Shown one piece after another: positions 12,014 to 24,300 of a stretch of DNA of 64,000 bases. Location of the stretch: the NCBI RefSeq assembly GCF_018691265.1, contig NW_024881321.1, positions 26,620,198-26,684,197 on the forward strand. Reading direction: 5' to 3'. Both the position numbers and the translations under genes were made by a program. The notes under the pieces are model-generated. The model saw only the letters and a list, made by a program, of their open reading frames with translations, searched no databases and had not been told where the DNA came from. Source of the DNA: Tyto alba. Taxonomy: Eukaryota; Chordata; Aves; Strigiformes; Tytonidae. How positions within the stretch are numbered: position 1 is the stretch's first letter; each line of letters starts with the position of its first letter.

Positions 12014-12018
12014 CCTGT
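12014..12018. repeat. Right copy of 5-bp target-site duplication CCTGT
   Basis: This is an exact match to 10371-10375. Together they mark 10376-12013 as one insertion unit. Confidence 0.75.
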
Positions 12019-15000
12019 AATTGTTTTGTCCTTCATATTTATTAAAAGTAGACCTAATTCTATTCATAACATAGGTGAAAATCCTCATGAAGGATTTTCA
12101 AGGATTTTCAGACCCCATAGGTAAGATACATCATTCTGGATGACCTTGCTGTTTGCATCACTTATGAAGGTAAACCTTCATATATAGCTTAAAATAAATA
12201 CATAATTTTCAGGGCATTAAAACTGAATGAGATGGATTGCACCTTTACAGATTAATTAGATATTTGTAAATTTTGCCAGCTTTCCTTTTATATTTCCATT
12301 AACATTTCTCAAGATGCTTAAAACAATATATCTTGATTTCTTTCTTTCAAATAATAGTCAAATGATGCCGTCTGTAAAAGGTAATTTTCAGTTTAACCTA
12401 AAACTCCCTTATTTATTAAAAAAAAAATTTCAAACTGTTTAGGCACATTAAAAAACAAACAAAAAAAAACAAACAAAAAAAATAAACCCAAAACAAAAAT
12501 ATTTCTTAACCTGCAAATACACTCATATTGGAAAGTGAAAGGTTTTCCTGTCTTCATGAACAAAGACACAAACCATTTTATCTGAGCAAATGTATGGGAA
12601 TGATGAGATTAGTAGATGTAACCTGATAGATTTCCTCTTTTACCTTCAGATTTTAAATCTTCTTCAAACTTTAGCGTAATCCTAAAATTACTTCCTTTTA
12701 ACATTCACTTTCCATGTATTTTTAACTTGACCCATATTTTCCCTACCATGAATTACTCATAAAATAAATGTTACTATTTTTTCCATTAAATTATCTAACC
12801 CATTTCCCTTCTAAAACTTCTACTGACACTCAGTGATTGTGACAGGACTGTACTAGAGCCTTCAAAGAGATTATTTCCTTTGGGTGCTTACCTCTTCAGA
12901 AGTAGAATAGCTAAATTTTTACTTTTTAATTTAGTGATTAACCTTAGGGTTTTAGATAGCAGTTTTTTTAAAAGGTTAATTCAAAGTCCTGGAGTTTGTT
13001 CTATTTCCAATGCACAATAAATTATTCAGTCACACAGTCTTGACAATTTTGATGGAAATTACTTTTTCTTAAGGCAAAAAAACTATTAATTTAATTAAAC
13101 ATAATAATATTCATAAGGTGCTCGTTTAAAAACTATACTTGGTATGATATGGCAGCTAGACGATATTGGTATGTTATAAGTGTGCCTCTTTCTTTCCGAT
13201 AACAAATTATTTAATGAACTTTTCTACTGGAACTTTAGATCATCTATTTTCCCTTTGAGTTCCATTTGCATAGTCTTTGCTGGCAGAGAGAGCAGTTGAT
13301 GCACAATTAGCTGTTCACTTAGGACACCTTTGAACTTATGACCTTGCTATCTTAACGAGACTTAAACAGTAGAATAATAAAAAACTGTCAGTTTTTTCAT
13401 GCTGTTCATAACACCCATAGCAACAAGAGAGGCACACAGATCAACAACTGTGAAAGGATCCCTGTTTTCAGAAGTGACTGATTGCATTGACATTGAATTA
13501 TGATTAATAGGCTTGATTTATAAAGAGCTTTATGGACATTTAAAATAAATGTTAATCACTTCTGAAAACTTAAGCCTTATTATGAAGTGTAATGTGCTTC
13601 CTTGAAATTAAAACTTTTAGCTCTTCATTCCTTTAGTTTTTATCAGTGTTTTTATACTGTGACCTCTGTTACTCCAAATGATTCAGATACTGCTTCCAGG
13701 CTCAAAAATACAAGTAGTCTAACATAATTTGATATTTTAAAAGCAACATTCATATTTATATTAAGAAGAGTTAGGTATTTTCATTTTCATCAATTGTAGA
13801 GGCAGCGTGTTATGAACTTCTGACCTTTCGTAACAAAATTGTATTCCTCTGTTTATTGAGAAGACCAGAAATAAAGGGTAGTGGTAAGGTACTTAGTGGC
13901 TATCATATTGACATCTGGTTTAAACTAAAATAGGTTTTGACTCCCCAGTAATTTCTAATGAGAAACTGTATCTAAACTCTCTCTATCTGTATTAGGGCTT
14001 AGCATTTTTATTTTCACTTCACCTAGTATCTAAGTTCTGTGTACCTGCTTTGACAATATAAGTTGTATATTTGCATTTCCATAAAATATAGAACCAGTAA
14101 AGAGATAAAAATATTCCTTTAGTTAACATGTAGATATGACAAAAAAAAAGAAAGCAGATAGATGAAACTAGGATAGTTTAGTAATATAAACTTGCTTACA
14201 TGATTAGCTGATCCTACTGTATGTAAATCCTCTTGCCAATACAAGACAGAAGAGGTAATGAGGGCTAAGACATCTGACTGAAATTTCCCAATATACACTG
14301 ATTCTTTTTTTTCCCTTAAATGTTTTGGGTTTTTTTTCCCCCTTGATTTCCAAAACTTTAAATGATATTCCCCAATAAAGAGCAGATGTTTTTTGTACAG
14401 AAAGAATGAATATGTACAGTGATGATATAAGTGACTGTTACTGTCTACATGGATGCAATATCTCATAGAGTAAGAGGTGAAAAGAGAAAAGCTTGAAGTA
14501 TACATAAAGGCTGGAGTAAGGAATAAGGGGAAGGTTTTGGACAAGCCTCTTATGTATTTTACTGTGCGTTTACTTCTGTTAAAAGGCAAGTCTTCAGGGA
14601 GTATCTCAATAGCACTAACAAAGTCCAGTCCCTTGTGTAATTGATTGAGAAAAAGACAGGATCCTGCTTTGAATCATCCACTGGAAGAACCTAACTTTAT
14701 AGACTTAATTAGCAGCTAAGAAGCCTTTGTCTCTCTCCACTGACTATTAAAAAAGAAATGAAGATCAGTGTCTCTAAGCACAACTTAATCCTTAAGAAGA
14801 CCTTTCACTTAATTGAATCATGCCTCTAGATGATGTCACCCTGCAGGATGGTTCTGCAATGGTTCCTTAATGCAGGCAGCCCTGTGTGATAGCTGGCTCT
14901 AGGGACAGAGCTACAAAGACAGCGGGTAAAAGAAACAGTTCGCAAGCTATATCATGGATAGAAAACAAAGGAAAAACTCAGGCTATTTCAGAGTGAGGAA

Positions 15001-18000
15001 ATACTCAGAAATGAAAAATACTTTGTAAAATAGGATTCATTTAAAAACACAGGAATTTTCTTCCTCCAGATTGTCAGGAATTTCTGCAATTTTATTCCAG
15101 CTGTGTAGAGAGAAGCAGGACTGTGAACATATTTTTACTAAATAACCAGTACTGTACTGAAGAAATACACAATTTCTATTTCCAGTTGATCCAGTCAAAT
15201 ACAAATTAATTGCATAAGTTTACAGCCAATATTTTCAAGACAGCTGATAATCTTAAATATGTGTTCAATAAAATTTTATGAACTTCAAGATCTGTGGAGT
15301 TAGGTTTTGTTTTCCTACATGTTTGGAAAGTTTAAAAAGCTCTGCTTTAGAGGTTTTCTTCTGAGACAGCTGGAGTCAGATACATTTCAGTGATACAGAT
15401 ATTTGGAAATTAACTGAAAGTGCACTCCATTGCACAGAAAGGTGAAAGCTGCTTTCAGATGGAAGCAATTTTTCTCCAGTGGCACTCAATTCTGCATTCA
15501 TACGAAAACACAGGAGTAAATGCTTGATGTCCATAACCAGTCTCCTTAATCATCTGTGTCTCTGAGAAATATACAACACTTTTTATACATATTTTTCTGT
15601 TAGTATGTCATCAAGACACAGATGACTTCTTTTCAGAAAAGAAGCATTTCACGAATAGCAAGGTCACTTGCATAGAATTGTCAATAGTTGGTTAATCAAT
15701 GCTACTCTAAGCCAGCTTTAAAGTACGTCAGATTCACCAGATCATTGTATACCTGATTCACCAATCGAAATGTCCTGAGGAACCATATAATTACTGGCAA
15801 AATTTGGAAATTTTTGATTATCAAACAGATACCCAAACCATACAGGTTTTAGTCAGGTGTCCCACTGTATCAAGGTGTGGCTTCTAGCCACCGGCTGTGG
15901 GAAGCAGAAGCAAAGTGTCAAGCCTGCAGCACTCGAGGGTCCTGTTTTAGACTGTGGTTCTGCATCAGCTGGGACTCCCTGCTGCCCAGAATTGAGCTTC
16001 TCTTTGTGACTGGGAACAGGGTTGCATTCTGAAGTGCTCCTCCTATTGCTCTCTTCTGCTTGGCCCTATCAGCTAATTTTGTTCCAACAGAATAAATTCT
16101 CACAATATAAGCTGCTTTCACAGCTATTTAGAACACATTCATACCTATTTAAACTCTTAATTGTACAGGAGATATATACACTCCACAAAATGATGACTTA
16201 TGTACTTTTGATATTAATTATCTAACAAAAGACCACATAAATCACACTTCAGTCTTAAAATGTGTAAAGGATACAACTAATGGTGCTAAAACTTAATTAC
16301 AATTATTTCATTGGTGTAGGACCTTTTGAATATACAGTTCTTTATGTTCCTCAATACATCTCTCATTTGCTTATAGTAAGATGTTTGTACCTTTGCCAGT
16401 AGGAAAAACATTGTCACAAACTAGAAAATTAGGATTTTACAATGAAAGTTGTGGCTGGATTTCAAAATCAGGCGTTGTTCTGTTCTAAAACTGTTAAATG
16501 ATGTGTGTGTGTGTGATATTTAACCCAATAGTAAACATACTCCTACAACAAATCTCAAGTGAAAATTTCAGTTATTAGTAATGTTTATACTTATGACAGT
16601 ATTTTAAACTTTCTCTAATAATGTCTCAATTTGACTGGAGTTGATCAGTTAATCCAAGTGTGTAACCATGGATAAAACTGGGAAGCCTTGCACATCAAAA
16701 AATAGTCCTCTTCTAAAGAGATAATGCTCATGATTAACTGATTAACTAAGATCAATTCATTGAAATTTAGCACAATGACATTTTTTGAGTTTATTTACAT
16801 TGATTTGTTTATCTACTTCAAACATCTAATGACCACTCAGTCTTGCAGTAATTAAACAGTATTTGAATAAAGGAAGTACTTTTTAGACTATGAAAAGGAA
16901 AACTGTGGGTTAAATTCCCATTTCCTTGATATAGAAGATACTCATTGAAATCTGGATATGTTTGTATGAGTGTAACTGGGAACAAATAAGACAATAAAGT
17001 TAGAAATAATGTATGTAGAAAAGAAGGATATAATGTGATATTCGATTCTTGTCTATTTTATCAGATATATCCTTAAGCCATAATAAGAGCTGTGACACTG
17101 ATCACATGAAAAGTAGCAGTCCACCCCATTTATAAACTCATATCTAGGGTTTCTATCACTGACAATCACTTTATTTCTAAATATGAAACATTTATAGTGT
17201 ATCTTTAACAAAATTCAAAAAGACTATATATCAAAGCTCCTTCTGGACCTTCTTCTCTTTCCACAGCAGCCACAAACCACTTTTTAAGAATTTATGAGAA
17301 CACAAAAAAAATAAAGATTATAAAACCCAAGCATATCTCAGTAGACATGAGTAAAAGTTAAGCTAATGCAACAAACATTACATTGAACTAAGCACAAATT
17401 CAAGTGGTTGCATGCTGGAAACACTTGGAAATACACGAGAACTACTTCAGTCACATTTCAGTCTCTATTGAACTGCACTTGAAACTGGTAGAGGTACTCC
17501 CTCCGGTATTACTGTAGGGTATCAATTCTCATAAAGCTGCAGCCAAAATAATCAGGACTATTGCTGATGTGAAGATAAACCGTATGCAAGTGACCATTTA
17601 CACACACATCAAGCAATGGTCTTCTTATAAGGGAAGACAATAATGGCATGAATTTCTCTGTTCACATTTCCAAACTATGATTCAACTCCTCCTAATACAA
17701 ATGTCAAAACCAGGTGAATTCATTCGAGAAGTGTCCAGCTTGGGCTTATATATCCAAAATTAGGAAAGACATTTCTCATCCTATATGATTTTGAAACAAG
17801 TTCTATTTAGGCTGTTCTTGTTGCTGCGTATCTACCAACAAGGAAGTTTTCTTCATTAGTGAGACGTTTTGTCCTCATGGGTAGGATACATCTCACTTAA
17901 CTTTAGACAACTACAATTGAACTAGTTTGCAATGTTCCCTTTAGAGTTAATAGAGATCAATAGGCATCTTGAATCAGACTCACTGTCTATGAAGACAGTC

Positions 18001-19123
18001 TGGACAACTAATCAAATGTAGACATCCTAATTCACTTATTTGAATACTAAGATACATTTCTAATTGTAGATACAATGTTTTCAGTGGCAATTAAAAACAT
18101 AACCCCTTTTTGCCTTTTCTCTCCCCTCACAATTCTTATTATTCATTGTATTATGAAGATACTTTGCAGTCCTATTAAGAGTGATTAAATACTATTTTAA
18201 GTAGATAATCAATGTCTGCTAAGACAGATCACCTTATTAAAGAGAAATTTAATTTTAGCCATTTTCAAAAACTGGGACATAGTATAGAATAAAAACTCAG
18301 GGCAGTTCATCAAGGCCAGGTTCAGAAAGAAATGTTTCAGATTAAGCAAGAGCAGAAATAGCTACACACAAACAGTCCAAGTAAAAGTAAAAATCACAGA
18401 CGTAAGGGTAATTTATGTCTCAACATAGGCAGAGAAGGACTATGTTTTATGAATCTCTTGCTTAACCTTAAATGACCTCCTGACTCTGAACTTAAATTAT
18501 CCAGAAAGAAAGAACTTTTACTTCATTATAAGAGGAATTTATTTTTTTTTAGGCTATGTTAATCCTAAGGCCTGCACTAAGAAATAAGCAGTTGCTTCAG
18601 TTGTCTGCTTAAATTCCAAGTATTTTCTTGCTTTCTGACTAATGGATGCTCCACTTTTCCTCCATTTTTATGACTTCATATATTAGCTGATCTATTTCTT
18701 TAATGATGCCATATTGATGGGACATTTTGCCACCTCTGATATACAGGTGGCTCCAGAAGAAAACGTTCTAATGATCCTTAACCTGTATTTAAAAAGCACC
18801 AAATGATGGGTAAGAATTGGTGTATCATGAAACAGGACAAAACCTGAAATTTTCTTTGCTTGTAATCCATGTAGGCATTAATAATACTACCAAGGGAGAC
18901 CTTGAGCAAATAAAGGGTGACTCTACAGGATAACGTGAAAGGTACAGCTGCACAGACAGCATCCTCCTTGATCATAATGGTCAAAAGGAAAGGATTGGAT
19001 CACAGAGGATGTACCAGTAAGTCAACACCCAGCTGTTCAGCTGGGAGTCACTGGCGGGTCTTTGTCTCTCTGACAATTAAGCCCTCTTCAAAGGATGAGA
19101 ACTTCTGCAGAGAGAAGAAACAA
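12019..19123. other. AT-rich unique DNA, no gene seen
   Basis: This 7-kb stretch has no recognisable transposon or exon. An A-rich (AAAC)n-type tract lies at 12449-12500 and a short GT repeat near 16502-16515. The longest open frame is 156 codons on the minus strand at 14119-14589. It is rich in Ser, Tyr, Phe, Leu, Lys and His codons, matches no family I know, and looks like a chance frame. Parts of 13190-13900 look like the balanced, motif-rich sequence often seen in conserved non-coding elements, but I cannot test that here. Confidence 0.6.
12449..12500. repeat. A-rich (AAAC)n-like tract
   Basis: A runs are broken by single C bases in units such as AAAAACAAAC. This is simple low-complexity sequence. 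Confidence 0.75.
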
Positions 19124-19982
19124 GATCATGGAATCATAGAAGCATTCAGGTTGGAAAAGACCCTTAAGATCACCAAGTCCAACCATAAACCTAGCACTTC
19201 CAATTCCACCACTAAACCATGTCCCTAAGTGCCACATCTACATGTCTTTTAAATAGCTCCAGGTATGGTTACTTAACCACTTCCCTGAGCAGCCTGTTCT
19301 AGTGTTTGACAACCCTTCCAGTGAAGAAATTTCTCCTAATATCCAATGTAAGCCTTCTCTGGCACACCTTGGGGCCATTTCCTCTCATTCTATTGCTTAT
19401 TACTTGGGAAAAGACACTGACACCCACCTCGCTACAACCTCCTTTCAGGTAATTGTAGAGACTGATAAAGTATCGCCTGAGCCTCCTTTTCTCCAGGCTA
19501 AACAACTTCCATTCCCTCAGCTGCTCCTCACAGGACTTGTTCTCTAGACCCTTCACCAGCTTCATTGCTCTTCTTTGGACATGCTCCAGCACCTCAATGT
19601 CTTTCTTGTAGTGAGGGGCCCAAAACTGAACACAGTATTTGAGGTGCAGCCTCACCAGTGCTGAGTGCAGGGGGATGATCACTTCCCTAGTCCTGCTGGC
19701 CACACTATTGCTGATACAGGCCAGGATGCTATTAGACTTCTTGGCCACCTGGGAACACTGCTGGCTCATATTCAACTGGCTGTCAACCAACAAACCCCAG
19801 GTCCTTTTTTGCCAGGCAGCTTTCCAACCACTTTTCCCCAAGCCTGCAGTGTTGCATGGGGTTTTGTGACCCAAGTGCAGGATCTGGCACTGAGCCTTTT
19901 TGAACCTCATATAACTGGCCTCATGCAATTGATCCAGCCTGTCCAGATCCCTCTGTAGAGCCTTTCTACCCTCAAGCAGATT
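19124..19982 (-). mobile_element. CR1 LINE, 3' part with reverse transcriptase C-terminus
   Basis: Read on the minus strand, this is the end of CR1 ORF2, then the 3' untranslated region, then the CR1-type tail at about 19124-19140 (TTCTATGATTCCATGATC). The frame is open for 228 codons at 19299-19985. It covers the part of reverse transcriptase after the catalytic centre: [11 protein letters not shown], then [13 protein letters not shown], then [20 protein letters not shown], then [13 protein letters not shown], then SLEKRRLRR, and near its end [16 protein letters not shown] stop replaces the Trp expected after VVKH. The catalytic motif and everything upstream are missing, so it cannot encode a working enzyme. 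At about 19983 it joins CR1 sequence of opposite orientation. Confidence 0.95.
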
Positions 19983-20004
19983 CACCCAAAGAAGGCATGA
20001 GGCA

Positions 20005-20447
20005 AGATTCCTGACCTAGTGAAAAGGACTTTAAACTAGGCTTGGTGGGGATGGAGACCAAAAAACCCCAGAGAAACAGGGGATGGAACAGGAATGAAGG
20101 GAAGCTCACTGGGGACAGTATGATGGAAAAAGGTCTCACGCTCCCCTTGAGAGGGCAAGGTGGCTGTGAACTCATCTCATGTGCCAGTAGCCTATGAAGT
20201 TAATAAAAAAATTAAGTCTGTAAATAGCCACTGGGCTCTGATACTGCTGGGATGAGAGAGATATGACAGGATAATTTCATCACCTGGAATATGGCAATAA
20301 ATGGACATGAACTGGTTCTTACATGAACATAGGTGGGAAAGATACTCAGTGTGGACTGCTCCAGACACAAAGAAGCAGCCATGGAGCATGGGCCTCTGCT
20401 ATGAAGCTGCTTGTTGAGAGCTTATGGTTCAGGATCAGAGATGAGTC
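20005..20447 (+). mobile_element. CR1 LINE, ORF2 5' part, left of LTR-C
   Basis: On the plus strand this resembles the early part of CR1. A stretch like GGACTTTAAACTAGGCTTGG at 20027-20046 recalls the CR1 5' region. Further on, a frame reads LLVESLWFRIRDES, a motif of the CR1 ORF2 endonuclease region. The sequence stops at LTR-C and resumes after it in the same orientation. The extreme left part (20005-20180) is the least certain, while 20320-20447 is firm. Confidence 0.75.
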
Positions 20448-20897
20448 TGCATTTGGTCTGGCTGGAAAGGAGTTAAATTTCCCCTTAGCAGCCCTGATAG
20501 TGCTGTGCTTTACATTGGTAGTTTGAATAGCATTGATAACACACAAAAGTTTTGGCCACAGCTGAGAAGTGCTGCATAGCATTAAGGCTGTCTCTCTCAA
20601 CAGCCCCACTCCAAAGGCCAATAGGCTGAGGGTGGGCAGGAGTCTGGGAGGGGCACAACCAGGACAGCTGACCCAAACTGACCAAATAGATATTCTATAC
20701 CATATGAAGTCATGCTAAGCAATAAAAACTAAGAGAAAGGGAGACAGGAGAGGCATTCCTTATTAAGACATTTGTCTTCTGAAGCAACCACTAAGCGTAC
20801 TGATGCCCTGCTTCCCAGGAAGTGGCTAGATATCACCTGCTGATGAGAAGAATGGCTTGATGGGCACCTGGCAGCCAACCAAGGTTAACACACCACG
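20448..20897 (+). mobile_element. LTR-C, solo LTR inserted into CR1, internally deleted
   Basis: It starts TGCATTTGGTCTGGCTGG and aligns with LTR-B along its 5' 350 bp, including CAAACTGACCAAATAGATAT and ATACCATATG. Its end (GGTTAACACACCACG) matches the LTR-B end with the last A changed to G. The flanks GAGTC (20443-20447) and GAGCC (20898-20902) agree in 4 of 5 positions and fit a 5-bp target-site duplication. Compared with LTR-B about 145 bp are missing near 20852: the part equivalent to 10750-10895, including the poly(A) signal and most of U5. A TATA-like AATAAAAA lies near 20721. It interrupts a CR1 copy, so it inserted after that CR1. Confidence 0.88.
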
Positions 20898-20902
20898 GAG
20901 CC

Positions 20903-21390
20903 AAAGGACAAGACACTGGTGGGCATCTGACATAGTCTAAGCAAATCAAGAAGAAAAGGTGGATAATGTCTTCTTAAACCAGCAGAAAAAGTGTCCTATC
21001 ACAGGCTCTCATTCTCACAAATGATGAAGAGTAGTCTGGGTATGTGGTAGTCACTGGAAGCCTTGGCTGTGATCAGTATGAAATGGAGGAGTTTAAGATC
21101 CTGGGAAGAGTAAGGAAACCAAATAACTGACTAAAAAAATGGACTTTGGGTGAGCTGAGTGACTTCTTCAGTTAACTGGTAGGCAGTGGTAGCAATTGGA
21201 GGATCTTGAAGGTCAAAGGAACCCCAGAGAGTTCATTAGTCTTCAAGGACAGCTTCTCCAAGACACAAGAATGGTTCACTCTCATTTGCAAGCAGAAAGG
21301 AAAGCAGAGCAGGAAGCCAGCCTGGTTGACTGGGGAGTTCCTGACTGAGCCCAAATCAAAGAGAATCCTAGAGGAGGGATAAGCTTCCCA
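20903..21390 (+). mobile_element. CR1 LINE, ORF2 continuation right of LTR-C
   Basis: This continues the CR1 frame broken by LTR-C. Translated on the plus strand it gives KDKTLVGI at the junction. After an apparent small deletion it gives GSLGCDQYEMEEFKILGR, the CR1 block between endonuclease and reverse transcriptase (known form: cluster ending SDHEMVEFKILR). Later it gives FKDSFSK-like and QAERKAEQEASLVDWG-like segments that fit the linker just before the reverse transcriptase domain. The copy carries stops and frameshifts and ends near 21390 before the polymerase domain. Confidence 0.82.
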
Positions 21391-24300
21391 GGCAAAGGGT
21401 AAAAGCATATCACCGCTCCCATTTTCTGGGATTAATGATGACGTTTATGCACAGAATTGAACATGCAAGTGAACATAGATGATAAAATGCAGTACTTCCC
21501 ATGTGTTCTTGTGTCTACACTGTTGGGGTGCATCTACCTTAATGATTTAGAACACAGAGTCTCTTTTTAATGCAAATACACTTGTGGCCTTTCTTGCTGC
21601 ATGTTCAGAGCACTTACATGCATCTCAGAGTGCATAGGCCCATTTCCTCTATGTGTAATAAAATCAGAATATGTGCATTTCAGTGCCATGTACCTAGAGG
21701 CACTGCTGACACGGACACAAGGTACAGAAACATGATATGGATAGTGTCTGTGCTGAGGTCCACCAGCACTGTCTGATGGCACAAGATTTTGCTTCGGTTC
21801 CATAGTACTTGAGATTTTCAAGAGGTCAGAAAGGAAATCAATCTTTTGCCATTGTTTTGGCATTTCGCATGAGACAAAGCATTATATACATCTATCACAG
21901 GCACTTTTTCTGGTTGTGCTTTTGGAATTCATCATTGCTCTATATTCAATACTGCCAAATTTAATTTCTCCAAATTCTCATCTCCTGTGTACCTCAAAGC
22001 CTTGCAACTTCTACATCTGCAATGAGATGTAGCAGCAAATTAAGAAACGAAAACCAGGAGAGGTATCGCTGTGGTGCCACCTAGACACCATCTGAGATTC
22101 TCATACCTGTAAACTTTTCCAGGGAGGGAGAGTTCAGGGGTAGCAGGAGAAGGGAACACAGGTCACAGTGCAGAAAGCCAAAAATGCTAAACAGCTGACT
22201 GCCATAGGCTACCTGGGACATATACTGAATAAAATTTCTAAATAAGAAGGCTGTTTGTCTAAAGACAAGGGATGACATACATGACCAAAAATTTTAGTCC
22301 ACAGCTTCCTCATGTGTTTTGGCATATATTGTCATGATCTCTGACACTTTTAAATTAAGGCAAAATTACAAAAGAGACATCTTCTTGCCTCTGACCTTTG
22401 TATAATTAATGTTATCCTAGAACATGAGTAGAAAATTTTAAAGAGAGAGAAGTGGAAGAGATATTGGGTTTTGTATCCAGCCGCTGTTCCTATAACTTAT
22501 TTCAATAGGGAGATATATCCTACCTGTACTTCTAGCTGCAGAACTACCACCTTTACATAGTTTTCCATGATACAGAGGTAGGTTAACTGGTGGACCCATT
22601 TCCTTTCAATCTCATGTATAGCTGGGACAGAAACTTTTCTTTTGCAAGCTTAATGCTTGGAATAAGATTTTAGTTGAATCATACCAGAGTCACAGAATAA
22701 TGTGGCCATATATGTAATAGAATACTGGCATCTCCTTCTCCCTCTCCACCCCCAACATCTCTCTAATTTATACCTTTATTGCTGTATACTTTAGTTATGT
22801 TGTTACCAAGAAGCAGATTCTGTCTGCTTTAGTAAGAAGAAGATGGGAGGGGTGGAAAAGACTCCATTTCTACAACAATCAGACACATAGAATGATTTTT
22901 CATAAAGTAATGAAAAGGAAATATTTGAACATGTTTTAGTATCGTTTATGAGTAAAATCACGTTGAACATTAGACAACTATGGTCTGTTGTCCAACACAA
23001 TAATAAAATAGAGGCAGATGGCAATACATTAACGTGTGTATTCCAACGCATCCAGTGCCAGCTGCTCTCACCAGAACTTCTCAATATTAACTTACTTCTC
23101 CTTCATTGCCACATGCCACCTAGTGACTTAACGCTGAATCACAGCTTAAGAGCTATTCAGGTGGATTGGAAATTATAGCCTACCACAAGGACAGTCTTGT
23201 TTCTGAATGTTTAAGAACATAAAACTGGTCACAGAAACAGCTAAAGGCACAGCATGAAGCATCGCTTTACTTCTGAGTGCAGTTTCTCTCACAGATCTCC
23301 AAGGACAAAGAAGGAAAGCAAAAAAATCAGAATGATCCAGATTTTGCCTTCCATTATTTGTGTCCATGAAACTAAAATACTAGAACAGAGATGAGGTCAT
23401 TCAGATATTAAAACAAAAAATAAAACTGTAGCAAAACATTTTTGCTAAAACTTTAAGCAATAAATTCAGTTAATGTATAAAAATAACAAACATTCCCTTT
23501 TTGTGACTTAGACTTCTTAAACATTTTACTTAACTTTATTATTTATCTCCATATATTTTTCAGTTTTTTAAAAATCATGATTTTATTCATATGAGTTCTG
23601 GGGTTTTATATTTTTATTTTCTAAGAGAACACAGAAAGTGGAAGAGAGTGTCTCTTTCTGACTGTGATCTAAGGCCATGTTACAGAGATGTTCTGATTTT
23701 TGAACAAAACACCATATTTCTTATATAGAATAGTGAGAGTACGGTCTTTATCTCAGAAATTAGAGATCTGTAAGACTTCCTTTTATCTGCTTTACCAGTA
23801 ACAGCAGCCCAAGGAACTCACTAAATGATATAACTATAATAGCTTTAAATTCAAAACTTTTGTGCTTGAACAGGCACTTCTAAGAAGAAGAGATGTGGTG
23901 ATCTGTGAGGATTCTTTCTGCTTAGGAAACAGAAAAACAAGCAAAACAAAACTGTGGGGTACTCATGATGCTTATCGAAATACTGTGTCTGCTTTCTCTC
24001 AAGTGTATTTTGATTGAAAACTGTCTGAGAGGTTCTTCATTACACAGGCAGTCCAGACATTAGAGATTCAGCATGACTTTATGTAATGCAGATCAGAAAG
24101 CATTTGATAGCAACTTATTATTTGAAATGCAATGAATAATTCACTATGTGGATCCACAACATCATTCTCTAACTTGCTATGTTAATAAAATTAAACTGCA
24201 AAGAACTGTCATCTCAAAACAGAACAAGATACCAGACCAAATCAAAATGACATTTATCATACAAGACTGTTAAAAGATCTTGTAAATTAATATTACAATG

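Noticed and set aside
14119..14589. 156-codon minus-strand open frame
   Set aside because: No domain, low-complexity composition (Ser, Phe, Tyr, Leu, Lys, His), no promoter or splice context; it looks like a chance frame in AT-rich DNA.
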